This document shows, piece after piece, positions 46,723 to 55,693 of a stretch of DNA of 64,000 nt. The translations under genes were made by a program, and so were the position numbers. Under the pieces are notes generated by a model, which saw only the letters and a program-made list of their open reading frames with translations, ran no database searches and was not told the origin of the DNA. The DNA is taken from contig NZ_NPKT01000004.1 of assembly GCF_008329565.1 (NCBI RefSeq), positions 62,001 to 126,000 on the forward strand. Direction: 5' to 3'. This stretch comes from Mycolicibacterium sp. P1-5 (lineage in GTDB: Bacteria; Actinomycetota; Actinomycetes; Mycobacteriales; Mycobacteriaceae). Every line of letters starts with the position of its first letter. Within the stretch, counting starts at the first letter, position 1.

Positions 46723-46779
46723 GTACCTGAGAAGTACCTGCGTATCGCGACAAAGCGCAATCTTCATCTGAGCGCAATC
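46723..46779. repeat. Two pairs of direct repeats upstream of the Pra-like operon
   Basis: GTACCTG occurs at 46723-46729 and 46734-46740, one helical turn apart. GCGCAATC occurs at 46755-46762 and 46772-46779, 17 bp apart. They fill the 137-bp gap between cbs and the RDD genes and may be regulator binding sites. Confidence 0.45.
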
Positions 46780-46811
46780 AGCGGCTCAAAGAATTTGCCC
46801 GCGTAACTACT

Positions 46812-48206
46812 TCACCGTCGGCGCGGCCCGTCGGACAGGAAGCCGAGCAGATCATGGCGGGTGATGACGCCGACGGGCTTACCCTCCTCGACGACCATCA
46901 GCGCATCCCGTTCGCCGAGCGACTTGGCGGCGGCGCTGACCAACTCCCCCGCGCCGATCAGCGGGAGCGGCGGGCTCATGTGCACCGACACCGCGTCGGC
47001 CAGCTTGGCCCGTCCCTCGAACACCGCGGAAAGTAGTTCTCGCTCGGACACACTGCCGGCCACTTCGCCGGCCATCACCGGTGGCTCGGCGCCGACGACG
47101 GGCATCTGGGAGACGCCGTACTCGCGCAGGATGCCGATGGCATCGCGCACGGTTTCCGACGGGTGGGTGTGCACCAGGTCGGGCAGCGCCCCGGACTTGC
47201 CGCGTAGCACGTCGCCGACGGTCGGCTCGACCGCCGAGCCGTCCAGGCGGGTGCGCAGGAACCCGTAGGACGACATCCAGCCGTCGTTGAAGATCTTGGA
47301 CAGGTAGCCGCGGCCGCCGTCGGGCAACAGCACCACGACGACCGAATCGGGCCCGGCCTCTTGGGCGGCCTTGATCGCAGCGACGACGGCCATCCCGCAG
47401 GAGCCACCGACGAGCAGGGCCTCTTCCCTGGCCAAACGTCGAGTCATATCGAAGGAGTCGGCGTCGGAGACCGCGATGATGTCGTCGGGTACGGCCGGGT
47501 CGTAGGCAGCGGGCCAGAAGTCTTCGCCGACGCCCTCCACCAGGTAGGGCCGTCCGGTGCCACCGGAGTACACCGAGCCCTCCGGGTCGGCGCCGATAAT
47601 TTTCACCTTCCCGCCGGATACCTCCTTGAGGTATCGCCCGGCGCCGGTGATGGTGCCGCCCGTGCCGACGCCCGCGACGAAGTGCGTCACCTTGCCGTCG
47701 GTGTCGGCCCAGATCTCCGGACCGGTCGTCTCATAGTGACTGGCCGGCCCCATCGGGTTGGAGTACTGGTCAGGCTTCCAGGCGCCTTCGATCTCGGTGA
47801 CCAGGCGGTTGGAGACGCTGTAATAGCTGTCCGGGTCGTCCGGGGCCACGGCCGTCGGGCAGACGACGACCTCGGCCCCGTAGGCGCGCAATACGTTCTG
47901 CTTGTCTTCGCTGACCTTGTCCGGGCACACGAAGATGCACTTGTAACCGCGCCGCTGCGCGACGAGGGCCAGGCCGACGCCGGTGTTGCCTGAGGTGGGT
48001 TCGACGATCGTTCCGCCGGGTTTCAACTCACCGCTGGCCTCGGCTGCGTCGATCATCCTCACGGCGATGCGGTCCTTGGCGCTACCGCCGGGATTCATGT
48101 ACTCGATCTTGGCGGCGACAATCCCCGAACCCTCCGGAACGACAGAGTTCAGTTGGACCAGTGGGGTGTTCCCGATCAGCTCGCTGATGTGCGACGCGAT
48201 TCGCAT
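46812..48206 (-). CDS. cbs: Cystathionine beta-synthase
   Basis: CBS joins serine and homocysteine to cystathionine, the first transsulfuration step. The 464-residue product has ISELIGNTPLVQLNSVVPEG, the PLP lysine in NPGGSAKDRIAVRM, EPTSGNTGVGLALVA and GTGGTITGAGRYLKE. Two C-terminal CBS domains (about 340-395 and 405-460) may bind adenosyl ligands. There is no heme-binding N-terminal extension, as expected for a bacterial enzyme. Same strand as the RDD genes and metB. Confidence 0.95.
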   Translation of the reverse strand: MRIASHISELIGNTPLVQLNSVVPEGSGIVAAKIEYMNPGGSAKDRIAVRMIDAAEASGELKPGGTIVEPTSGNTGVGLALVAQRRGYKCIFVCPDKVSEDKQNVLRAYGAEVVVCPTAVAPDDPDSYYSVSNRLVTEIEGAWKPDQYSNPMGPASHYETTGPEIWADTDGKVTHFVAGVGTGGTITGAGRYLKEVSGGKVKIIGADPEGSVYSGGTGRPYLVEGVGEDFWPAAYDPAVPDDIIAVSDADSFDMTRRLAREEALLVGGSCGMAVVAAIKAAQEAGPDSVVVVLLPDGGRGYLSKIFNDGWMSSYGFLRTRLDGSAVEPTVGDVLRGKSGALPDLVHTHPSETVRDAIGILREYGVSQMPVVGAEPPVMAGEVAGSVSERELLSAVFEGRAKLADAVSVHMSPPLPLIGAGELVSAAAKSLGERDALMVVEEGKPVGVITRHDLLGFLSDGPRRR

Positions 48207-48239
48207 ACCTACATCGTGTCAGGCCGCGAGCGCGAACGC

Positions 48240-49289
48240 TCAGCCGGTGGCTTCGCGGATGTACTCCCCGATCTGCCGCAGCGAGCGTTTGGCCTCCGGG
48301 ATGATCGGGGCCGCCAGCTGGAAGTCGTGGATCTGACCCGGCCACACCCGGACTTCGGTGGGCACACCGGAGGCCGCCAGCCGGCGCGCCGCCAGCCGGG
48401 CGTCGTGCAGCAGGACCTCCGACCCGGACACGTGAATCAGCGTGCGGGGAAGACCGGGCTCGATGTGATCGAGCGGCTCGTAGACACCCTCGGGCTCACC
48501 GTCGACAATCTGCTTGGCCGCCGCCCGGGCGACCAGCGCGACGAGGGCGTCGAAGGCCCTGGGCGGGAACATCGCATCGGTGTGGATGTTCGGGTGAGCC
48601 AGCTTCTGCTCGTGGTCGAGTTGTAGCAGCGGCGAGATCGCGACCAATGCCGCCGGTTCCTCACCGAGCGCCTGCAGCCGCTGCGCCAACGTCAGCGCCA
48701 GATAGCCGCCGGCGGAGTCGCCCGCCAGGACGATCTGGTCGGGCTCATAGCCGCGCGTCCGCAGCCACTGGTAGGCGTCGTAGCAGTCGTCGACCGCGTT
48801 GCCGATCGAGTGCTTGGGGATCAGCCGGTAGTCGACCACCAGCACAGGCGAGTCGGCGAACTTCGACAGCGCGACGGAAATCCGGCTGTGCGAGTTCACG
48901 CCGCAGGTCAGGAACGCTCCGCCGTGCATGTACAGCACGATGCGACGGTTGCCGTCGGCAGGCAGCACGCCGGGGGCGCGGACCAGTTGCGCAGAGGCGT
49001 TCGGCAGACCGACCGTTGCGCGGACGGTGCCGGGCGTGGGAAGCAACGCCCGTGCGACCAGGTCGACCAGGCCGAACGGCCACGGCCAGTGCGGCACGTG
49101 GCTGAGCACGGCCAATGTGGGCCACATGGTGACTCTGGTGCCCATCGAGACCATTCGCGCGGCGATGCTGGGACCGCTCTCGACAACCTCGACCGGCGCG
49201 CCGTCGGAGACCGGGTAGCGGCGCGGGCGACTCCCGCCACCAGCGTGAACATGAGGGGCTGAGGCCCGGACTTTACTGGGTGCGGTCAT
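48240..49289 (-). CDS. lipU: Hormone-sensitive-lipase family carboxylesterase (LipU-like)
   Basis: A 349-residue alpha/beta hydrolase with the HSL-family oxyanion motif YMHGGAFLTCG and the nucleophile elbow LAGDSAGGYLALTLA; an acid in GSEVLLHDARLAA and a His in PGQIHDFQLAA complete the triad. No signal peptide is obvious. In mycobacteria LipU is a lipid-ester hydrolase linked to lipid use during starvation. The ATG at 49289 is preferred to a TTG at 49298. It is divergent from the GDSL esterase gene. Confidence 0.9.
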   Translation of the reverse strand: MTAPSKVRASAPHVHAGGGSRPRRYPVSDGAPVEVVESGPSIAARMVSMGTRVTMWPTLAVLSHVPHWPWPFGLVDLVARALLPTPGTVRATVGLPNASAQLVRAPGVLPADGNRRIVLYMHGGAFLTCGVNSHSRISVALSKFADSPVLVVDYRLIPKHSIGNAVDDCYDAYQWLRTRGYEPDQIVLAGDSAGGYLALTLAQRLQALGEEPAALVAISPLLQLDHEQKLAHPNIHTDAMFPPRAFDALVALVARAAAKQIVDGEPEGVYEPLDHIEPGLPRTLIHVSGSEVLLHDARLAARRLAASGVPTEVRVWPGQIHDFQLAAPIIPEAKRSLRQIGEYIREATG

Positions 49290-49468
49290 CGTCAACACTC
49301 CCTACGCCAATGTAGATACGTGTCCCGGGCATTTGAGCGAAGCCCGGCAACTTAGCTTGCCACCTGCATTACCTATAACAACTAACGATCTGCTTTCTTA
49401 CCTGATCTGATACCTGTCTGTAATCCCGGGGCCACTGTTGGGACTCGAATTCCCGCCCGAGCAGCACC

Positions 49469-49474
49469 TAAACT
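49469..49474 (+). promoter_or_regulatory. -10 box, leaderless promoter of the GDSL esterase gene
   Basis: TAAACT followed by 6 nt and GTG at 49481, with no Shine-Dalgarno. Confidence 0.6.
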
Positions 49475-49480
49475 GTCGGC

Positions 49481-50446
49481 GTGGGGAAACGCGCTCCGCG
49501 GAAGTCGACGGCCGCTTTGGCGGCGGCGGGAGTTCTGGCCTCGACCGGGACTGCCGTGCTGGGTGCGCGCAGTTTGCTCACCGGCCAGGCGGATCAGGTT
49601 CGTAACGTGATCCCCAGGTCCTGGGACATGCCGCCGCGCGCCGACGGCGTCTACGCCCCGGGCGGTGGGCCGGTCGGCCGCTGGCAACGCGGCGTCGACT
49701 TCGACCTGCATCTGATGGTGTTCGGCGACTCCACGGCCACGGGGTACGGCTGCCGTTCCGCCGACGAAGTGCCCGGTGTGCTGCTCGCCCGCGGCCTCGC
49801 CGAGGAGTCCGGCAAGCTGATCCGGCTGTCGACCAAAGCGATCGTGGGCGCGACATCCAAGGGCCTGTCCGGTCAGGTCGACGCGATGTTCGTCGCCGGG
49901 CCACCGCCGGATGCGGCGGTGATCATGATCGGCGCCAACGACATCACCGCCCTCAACGGCATCAGCCAGTCGGCGCGCCGACTCGGCGCGGCGGTGCAGC
50001 GGCTGCGCGCCTCCGGAGCGGTAGTGGTCGTCGGGACCTGCCCGGACTTCGGCGTCATCAAAGACATCCCGCAGCCGCTGCGGTGGACCGCCCGCAACCG
50101 TGGACTGCGGCTGGCCCGCGTCCAGGCGGCCGCGGTGCGAGCCGCGGGCGGGGTTCCTGTGCCGCTCGCCGACCTGCTGGCGCCGAACTTCCTGCAGGCG
50201 CCCGAAGTGATGTTCTCCGAGGACCGGTACCACCCATCGGCGGCGGGATATGCGTTGGCCGCCAACCAATTGATGCCGGCGCTGTGCCACGCCCTCGGCG
50301 AGTGGACGGGAGCGACGGTGCCCGACCTGCCGTGGGTCGCCCGGTCCGAGGTGCGCGCGCTGACCGACCGGCTCGGGCCGCTGACGCGGCTGCTTCGCCG
50401 CAAAACCACCGGGGTCCCCGCACCGATCGTGATGCCTGCGAGCTAG
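49481..50446 (+). CDS. Exported SGNH/GDSL-type esterase (Rv1075c-like)
   Basis: A 321-residue protein with an N-terminal export signal (STAALAAAGVLASTGTAVLG). The catalytic Ser84 is in LMVFGDSTATGYG; the Gly and Asn oxyanion blocks are ATSKGLSG and MIGANDIT; Asp248 and His251 are in SEDRYHPSAAGY. The triad matches, with a 4-residue shift, that reported for Rv1075c (Ser80, Asp244, His247). It should act on short acyl esters outside the membrane. fadA3 follows with its own promoter at the stop codon. Confidence 0.92.
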   Translation: MGKRAPRKSTAALAAAGVLASTGTAVLGARSLLTGQADQVRNVIPRSWDMPPRADGVYAPGGGPVGRWQRGVDFDLHLMVFGDSTATGYGCRSADEVPGVLLARGLAEESGKLIRLSTKAIVGATSKGLSGQVDAMFVAGPPPDAAVIMIGANDITALNGISQSARRLGAAVQRLRASGAVVVVGTCPDFGVIKDIPQPLRWTARNRGLRLARVQAAAVRAAGGVPVPLADLLAPNFLQAPEVMFSEDRYHPSAAGYALAANQLMPALCHALGEWTGATVPDLPWVARSEVRALTDRLGPLTRLLRRKTTGVPAPIVMPAS

Positions 50447-50449
50447 GTT
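50444..50449 (+). promoter_or_regulatory. Putative -10 box of fadA3
   Basis: TAGGTT, whose TAG is also the stop codon of the GDSL esterase gene. It would give a leader of about 30 nt containing AAGGAG. Confidence 0.45.
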
Positions 50450-50484
50450 CGTGTGCAGTCGTCGCTGCACACCAAGGAGCCGTC

Positions 50485-51702
50485 ATGCCCGAAGCTGTCA
50501 TCGTTTCCACTGCCCGCTCGCCGATCGGTCGCGCGATGAAGGGATCGCTGGTCGACATCCGGCCCGACGATCTGGCCGCGCAGATGGTGCGCGCCGCGCT
50601 CGACAAGGTGCCGTCGCTGGATCCGCGCGAGATCGACGACCTGATCATGGGCTGTGGCCAGCCGGGCGGCGAGTCCGGCTTCAACATTGGTCGCGCCGTC
50701 GCCGTCGAGCTGGGCTACGACTTCCTGCCGGGTACCACGGTGAACCGGTACTGCTCGTCATCGCTGCAGAGCACCCGGATGGCGTTCCACGCGATCAAGG
50801 CCGGCGAAGGCCACGCGTTCATCTCGGCCGGCGTCGAGACGGTGTCGCGCTTCGGCAGGGGCAACGCCGACGGCTGGCCGGACACCAAGAACTCACTGTT
50901 CGCCGACGCGATGGCCCGGTCGGAGCAGTCTGCCGCCGGCGCCGACGAGTGGCACGACCCGCGCGAGGACGGCTCGCTGCCCGACGTGTACATCGCGATG
51001 GGCCAGACCGCCGAGAACGTGGCACTGCACACCGGGATCAGCCGAGAAGACCAGGACCACTGGGGCGTTCGCTCGCAGAACCGGGCCGAGGAGGCCATCA
51101 ACAGTGGCTTCTTCGAGCGCGAAATCGTGCCCGTCACGCTGCCCGACGGCACCGTCGTCTCCAAGGATGACGGCCCGCGCGCCGGCACCACCTACGAGAA
51201 GATCAGCCAGCTGAAGCCGGTCTTCCGGCCCAACGGCACGATCACCGCGGGCAATGCCTGCCCGCTGAACGACGGCGCCGCCGCGCTGGTGATCCTGTCG
51301 GACACCAAGGCCAAGGAGCTGGGGCTGACCCCGCTGGCGCGCGTCGTGGCCACCGGTGTTTCCGGCTTGTCGCCGGAGATCATGGGGCTGGGCCCCATCG
51401 AGGCCGTGAAGAAGGCGCTGGTACAGGCGAAGATGTCGATCGGCGACATCGACCTCTACGAGATCAACGAGGCCTTCGCGGTCCAGGTGCTCGGCTCGGC
51501 GCGGGCATTGGGCATGGACGAGGAGAAGCTCAATGTGTCTGGCGGCGCGATCGCACTCGGCCATCCGTTCGGCATGACTGGCGCGCGCATCACCGCCACG
51601 CTGCTGAACAACCTGCAGACCCACGACAAGACGTTCGGCATCGAGACGATGTGCGTCGGCGGCGGCCAGGGCATGGCCATGGTCATCGAGCGGCTTTCCT
51701 AG
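50485..51702 (+). CDS. fadA3: Acetyl-CoA acetyltransferase (thiolase)
   Basis: A 405-residue thiolase, the length I recall for Rv1074c. It has the acyl-accepting Cys in VNRYCSSSLQSTRMAF, the NEAFAVQVLGSA motif, the His in ALGHPFGMTGARI and the second Cys in MCVGGGQGMAMV. It performs the last, CoA-dependent cleavage of beta-oxidation or the reverse condensation. AAGGAG sits 6 nt before the ATG at 50485. echA9 and echA8 lie nearby, so this is a beta-oxidation neighbourhood. Confidence 0.94.
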   Translation: MPEAVIVSTARSPIGRAMKGSLVDIRPDDLAAQMVRAALDKVPSLDPREIDDLIMGCGQPGGESGFNIGRAVAVELGYDFLPGTTVNRYCSSSLQSTRMAFHAIKAGEGHAFISAGVETVSRFGRGNADGWPDTKNSLFADAMARSEQSAAGADEWHDPREDGSLPDVYIAMGQTAENVALHTGISREDQDHWGVRSQNRAEEAINSGFFEREIVPVTLPDGTVVSKDDGPRAGTTYEKISQLKPVFRPNGTITAGNACPLNDGAAALVILSDTKAKELGLTPLARVVATGVSGLSPEIMGLGPIEAVKKALVQAKMSIGDIDLYEINEAFAVQVLGSARALGMDEEKLNVSGGAIALGHPFGMTGARITATLLNNLQTHDKTFGIETMCVGGGQGMAMVIERLS

Positions 51703-51714
51703 GGAGTTGGCGCC

Positions 51715-51769
51715 GAGTCAGACCCCAGAGCGACGATCAGCTCGATTTCGTCGCACTGAGGTCTGACTC
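51715..51769. repeat. Imperfect 22-bp inverted repeat at the end of the DUF559 gene
   Basis: The arms 51715-51736 (GAGTCAGACC ... GCGACGA) and 51748-51769 (TCGTCGC ... GGTCTGACTC) pair with two mismatches around an 11-nt loop. The repeat encodes the last 17 codons and the stop of the DUF559 gene. Its inner core, CTGAGGTCTGA, recurs at 52696-52706 beyond the other end of the same gene. TGGCGCC also stands just outside both ends (51708-51714, 52689-52695). Confidence 0.75.
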
Positions 51770-52602
51770 AATGTTCGTGCACGCCTTGTCCGTTCGACGA
51801 TGTCGGCCGTTCGATCGCCGGCCACCACTCGGATCCGCCGCCAACCAACATCTGCTATGTACTCCGATCGAGTTCGATCGTTGCGGTAGATGCTGCGCTC
51901 CAGACGATGCTGCTCACCGTCATATTCGATTGCGACCATCACGTCGCGCCAGCCCATATCCAGGAAGTAGTACGAGCGACCGTCATCCCTGAGCACAGGT
52001 ATCTGCGTCTCGGGTCGCGGGAAACCGGCTGCGATCAGCAGCAATCGCAACCAGGTTTCCCGCGGGGACTGCGATCCGGCGTCTGTGAGGTCGAGGATCG
52101 CCGGCACTCGGCGGACACCTCGCACATTGGGATGACGAGGCAGCAAGGCGAGTACGTCGTCGACCGCCAACCGGGTGGCGTTCGCCAGCGCATCGACGCG
52201 GGTGACCGCCTGTCGCACCGTCCCACGTCGCGCAAGGTCGAACGCGGTGCGCGGCAAGGTGGTGACCGGTAAACCCGGTATGAGATGCACTTCGTCGTCG
52301 AGCAGTGTCTCGGCGCGACTGATGATCCCCGCCGGCGCCTTGTTGTTCGGAAAGTTGAGCTCGATCGGAGCCGATGCGTCAACCCATCTCGCTCCGTGCG
52401 CCGCCGATGCCGCCAAACCAGTTACGATCGCACGGCCCCGAGACCAGAGAACCGCCGCGACCGCGCGGTCTCGGATCGACAACTCCCCACTTCCGTACGC
52501 GTACACGTCGGGAAAGATGCGGCGACAGTGAGCCCGAAGTTGATATCTGGTCAGCTCGCCCGCAGCGATAGCCGCACTCCCGATGAAGACCCGTTGCATC
52601 AT
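51718..52602 (-). CDS. DUF559 (Vsr-like PD-(D/E)XK fold) protein with AbiEi-like N-terminus
   Basis: A 294-residue protein. The N-terminus (LTRYQLRAHCRRIFPDVYAY) resembles the winged-helix start of AbiEi-type antitoxins and related mycobacterial proteins. The C-terminal 100 residues carry a DUF559 nuclease-like core: SPRETWLRLLLIAAGFPRPE, FLDMGWRDVMVAIEYDGEQH with the Asp and Glu-x-Asp ligands, and GWRRIRV. The start is one of two adjacent ATGs (52602 or 52599). It sits alone between fadA3 and the Bax-inhibitor gene, flanked by shared repeats. Function is unknown; the fold suggests DNA repair or cleavage. Confidence 0.82.
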   Translation of the reverse strand: MMQRVFIGSAAIAAGELTRYQLRAHCRRIFPDVYAYGSGELSIRDRAVAAVLWSRGRAIVTGLAASAAHGARWVDASAPIELNFPNNKAPAGIISRAETLLDDEVHLIPGLPVTTLPRTAFDLARRGTVRQAVTRVDALANATRLAVDDVLALLPRHPNVRGVRRVPAILDLTDAGSQSPRETWLRLLLIAAGFPRPETQIPVLRDDGRSYYFLDMGWRDVMVAIEYDGEQHRLERSIYRNDRTRSEYIADVGWRRIRVVAGDRTADIVERTRRARTLSQTSVRRNRADRRSGV

Positions 52603-52732
52603 GAGAGCGTCACGCACGCGGCGCATTCCGGTGTTCGCCCATTCACAGCCCATCGATTAAGAACTGGCTGCGACGGAAAGGCCTCGCGTGGCGCCCTGAG
52701 GTCTGAGCCGATGGGTGACCCGCACATACGAC

Positions 52733-52760
52733 AAAGCCCCGGCCGTCAGGCCGGGGCTTT
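52733..52760 (-). terminator. Strong bidirectional intrinsic terminator after the Bax-inhibitor gene
   Basis: A perfect 12-bp stem (AAAGCCCCGGCC/GGCCGGGGCTTT) with a 4-nt loop. Read on the minus strand it lies 15 nt past the Bax-inhibitor stop and ends CTTTGT. It is the clearest terminator in the window. Confidence 0.88.
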
Positions 52761-52775
52761 GCTCGTTGAAAACCG

Positions 52776-53624
52776 CTAGCGTTGCTGGAAGTAGCTGAGC
52801 AGTCGCAGGATTTCGATGTACAGCCAGACCAGCGTCACGGTAAGGCCCAGCGCCACACCCCAGGCCGCCTTCTCCGGCGCACCGGCGCGGATCATCTGGT
52901 CCGCGGCGTCGAAGTCGATCAGGAAGCTGAACGCCGCGAGCGCAATCACGAACAGCGAGAAGGCGATCGCGATCGGACCACCGCTGCGCAGGCCGAGGCC
53001 CTCGCCGCCGCCGACACCGAACATCGCCAGCACGAAGTTGCCGAGCATCAGCACCAGCACGCCGACCATCCCGGCGACGATCATGCGGGTGAACTTCGGG
53101 GTCACCCGGATCGCGCCGGTCTTGTAGACGACGAGCATGCCGAAGAACACGCCGATGGTGCCGAGCACCGCCTGGCTGATCAACACACCGGCATTCGCGC
53201 CGGACACCACGACGTTGGCGAAGATGAACGACACCGCACCGACGAACAGGCCCTCGAGCGCCGCGTAGCTCAGCACGATGGCCGGGTTGTCCTGTTTACG
53301 GCCGAACGTGGCGATCAGCACCAGCACCAGTCCGCCGAGCCCGCCGATCAGCGTGAGCGGCATGGCCAGCGCCAGGTTGGCCGAAACCAGGAAGTAGGAA
53401 ATGACCGCGACGACGGACAGCACAGCGAGGGTGATGCCGGTCTTGGTGACGACGTCGTCGATCGTCATGGGCCGCGAGACGCCGGTCTGCGGCTGGTAGG
53501 CGCCCGCGTACGGATCGGTCTGATAAGCCACCTGCTGGGCACCGGCGGCGCCGGTACCGAATTGTGCGTATCCGCCCTGCTGCTTGGGCAGCGAACGAAA
53601 TACCGGGTTGCTGGTCTCCCGCAC
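52776..53624 (-). CDS. Bax inhibitor-1/YccA family membrane protein
   Basis: A 282-residue protein. A cytoplasmic Gln/Gly-rich head (FRSLPKQQGGYAQFGTG) is followed by seven membrane helices from about residue 65 to 275 (TGITLAVLSVVAVISYFLVS, AALEGLFVGAVSFIFANVV, the last helix near VTLVWLYIEILRLLSYF). Family features include IDFDAADQMIRAGAP in the penultimate loop. It starts at GTG 53624 after GGAGAGGA. The homologue Rv1072 is of similar length. It is divergent from echA9 and ends at a strong terminator. Confidence 0.87.
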   Translation of the reverse strand: MRETSNPVFRSLPKQQGGYAQFGTGAAGAQQVAYQTDPYAGAYQPQTGVSRPMTIDDVVTKTGITLAVLSVVAVISYFLVSANLALAMPLTLIGGLGGLVLVLIATFGRKQDNPAIVLSYAALEGLFVGAVSFIFANVVVSGANAGVLISQAVLGTIGVFFGMLVVYKTGAIRVTPKFTRMIVAGMVGVLVLMLGNFVLAMFGVGGGEGLGLRSGGPIAIAFSLFVIALAAFSFLIDFDAADQMIRAGAPEKAAWGVALGLTVTLVWLYIEILRLLSYFQQR

Positions 53625-53849
53625 CGTCGGAATCCTCTCCTGGAAGTCGCGTAACACACCGTCAACGAACGGCTGCCGGAACAGGTTCCCAGGAAGCCCA
53701 CAACTTTTTTCCCGCGTGTCCGGCGCTACGTAGCCTGACCTTACCTGTGAGCGGCATCCGGCGGGTGATGATCTTGTGCCCACTGGTACTTTTGCCGCTG
53801 AGATTAGTAGGACATCCAACCAATTGATGGACGGAAGGACCTCGCACCA

Positions 53850-54902
53850 GTGACGGCCGAATCCGACGAAGTCTTGACCCGTGTCGACGGCGGTGTCGGC
53901 TTCCTGACGCTCAATCGCCCGAAGGCCATCAACTCGCTGACTCACAACATGGTCACGATCATTGCCAACGCCCTCGGTCAGTGGGCCGACGACGACGCCG
54001 TCCGCGCGGTGGTCCTCGCCGGTGCCGGCGAACGCGGCCTCTGCGCCGGCGGTGACGTGGTGGCGATCTACGACAGCGCTCGCGCCGACGGCGGCTCCGA
54101 AGCCCGCCACTTCTGGCTCGACGAGTACCGGCTCAACGCCCAGATCGGCAGCTACCCGAAGCCGTACGTGGCGATCATGGACGGCATCGTGATGGGCGGC
54201 GGCGTCGGCGTCGCGGCCCACGGTGGTGTCCGCATCGCGACCGACACGTCGAAGATCGCCATGCCCGAGGTCGGCATCGGCTTCATCCCCGACGTCGGCG
54301 GCACTTATCTGTTGTCCCGCGCACCCGGGCAACTCGGATTGCACGCCGCACTGTCCGGCGCGCCGTTCTCCGGAGCAGACGCCATCGCGCTCGGATTCGC
54401 CGACCACTACGTTCCGCAGGTGCAGCTCGAGGGGCTAGTCGCCGCGATCGTCGAGGACGGTGTGGACGCCGCCGTCAAGGCGTTCGCCATCGAACCGCCG
54501 CCCAGTCAGCTTCTGCGGCAACAGCATTGGATCGACGAGTGCTACGCAGGCGATACCGTCGCCGACATCATCGACGCCCTGCGCGTTCGAGACGAAGACG
54601 ACGCCAAGAAAGCCGCCGATCTCATCGCCTCCCGCTCCCCCATCGCGGCCTCCGTCGCACTCGCGTCGTTGCGCCGCGCCGCCGAGCTCGACAGCCTGGA
54701 AGACGTTCTGGTGCAGGAGTACCGAGTGTCGTCGGCAGCGCTCAAGTCCCGCGACTTCGTCGAGGGCATCCGCGCCCAGATCGTCGACAAGGACCGCAAC
54801 CCGAAGTGGAACCCGCCGTCACTGGCTGCGGTGACCGAGCAGGATGTGGAACAGTACTTCGCGCCGGCAGACCCGGACCTGACCTTCGAGGAGGACATGT
54901 GA
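53850..54902 (+). CDS. echA9: Enoyl-CoA hydratase/isomerase family, 3-hydroxyisobutyryl-CoA hydrolase-like
   Basis: A 350-residue crotonase-fold protein. It carries [36 protein letters not shown] (oxyanion hole), [36 protein letters not shown] and the C-terminal [18 protein letters not shown] that marks HIBCH-type hydrolases of valine breakdown rather than true hydratases. Its length (350 versus about 260) fits that. echA8 overlaps its stop by 4 bp (GTGA), giving a coupled operon. Confidence 0.88.
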   Translation: MTAESDEVLTRVDGGVGFLTLNRPKAINSLTHNMVTIIANALGQWADDDAVRAVVLAGAGERGLCAGGDVVAIYDSARADGGSEARHFWLDEYRLNAQIGSYPKPYVAIMDGIVMGGGVGVAAHGGVRIATDTSKIAMPEVGIGFIPDVGGTYLLSRAPGQLGLHAALSGAPFSGADAIALGFADHYVPQVQLEGLVAAIVEDGVDAAVKAFAIEPPPSQLLRQQHWIDECYAGDTVADIIDALRVRDEDDAKKAADLIASRSPIAASVALASLRRAAELDSLEDVLVQEYRVSSAALKSRDFVEGIRAQIVDKDRNPKWNPPSLAAVTEQDVEQYFAPADPDLTFEEDM

Positions 54903-55684
54903 GCCCCGGAACCAGCTTTGAAACCATCCTGGTCGATCGCGACGAGCGGGTGGGCACCATCACGCTCAACCGGCCCAAGGCGCTCAACGCTCTCAACAGC
55001 CAGGTGATGGTCGAGGTCACCACGGCCGCCGCGGAATTCGACGCCGACCAAGGGATCGGCGCCATCGTCATCACCGGTAACGAGAAGGCATTCGCGGCCG
55101 GCGCGGATATCAAGGAGATGGCCGGCCTCTCGTTCTCCGAGGTCTTCGACTCCGACTTCTTCGCGGCCTGGGGCACGCTGGCCGCGATCCGCACCCCCAC
55201 CATCGCGGCGGTCGCCGGGTACGCCCTGGGTGGCGGGTGCGAGCTGGCAATGATGTGCGACATCTTGATCGCCGCCGACACCGCGAAGTTCGGCCAGCCC
55301 GAGATCAAGCTCGGCGTGCTCCCCGGCATGGGCGGCTCGCAGCGGCTGACCCGCGCCATCGGCAAGGCCAAGGCGATGGATCTGATCCTGACCGGCCGCA
55401 CCATCGACGCCACCGAGGCCGAACGTAGCGGTCTGGTGTCGCGAGTGGTACCCGCCGGCGACCTGCTCACCGAGGCCAAGGCCGTCGCGACGACGATCTC
55501 GCAGATGTCGCGCTCGGCCGCCCGGATGGCCAAGGAGGCCGTCAACCGGGCCTTCGAGTCCACCCTGACCGAGGGCCTGCTCTACGAGCGCCGACTGTTC
55601 CACTCCGCGTTCGCCACCGACGACCAGACCGAGGGGATGGCCGCCTTCACCGAGAAGCGCCCTGCCAACTTCACGCACCGCTAA
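54899..55684 (+). CDS. echA8: Enoyl-CoA hydratase
   Basis: A 261-residue crotonase. It hydrates trans-2-enoyl-CoA in beta-oxidation. The motifs are [36 protein letters not shown] (oxyanion hole), [20 protein letters not shown] (first catalytic Glu) and [19 protein letters not shown] (second Glu), with [11 protein letters not shown] near the end. It is coupled to echA9 and followed 9 bp later by the Abhydrolase_9 membrane gene. Confidence 0.94.
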   Translation: MSPGTSFETILVDRDERVGTITLNRPKALNALNSQVMVEVTTAAAEFDADQGIGAIVITGNEKAFAAGADIKEMAGLSFSEVFDSDFFAAWGTLAAIRTPTIAAVAGYALGGGCELAMMCDILIAADTAKFGQPEIKLGVLPGMGGSQRLTRAIGKAKAMDLILTGRTIDATEAERSGLVSRVVPAGDLLTEAKAVATTISQMSRSAARMAKEAVNRAFESTLTEGLLYERRLFHSAFATDDQTEGMAAFTEKRPANFTHR

Positions 55685-55693
55685 GGTGCTGAC

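Noticed and set aside
49325-49347. CCGGGC/GCCCGG hairpin between lipU and the GDSL gene, considered as a terminator.
   Set aside because: It lies between two divergent genes, so no transcript should end there. The stem is only 6 bp with an 11-nt loop.
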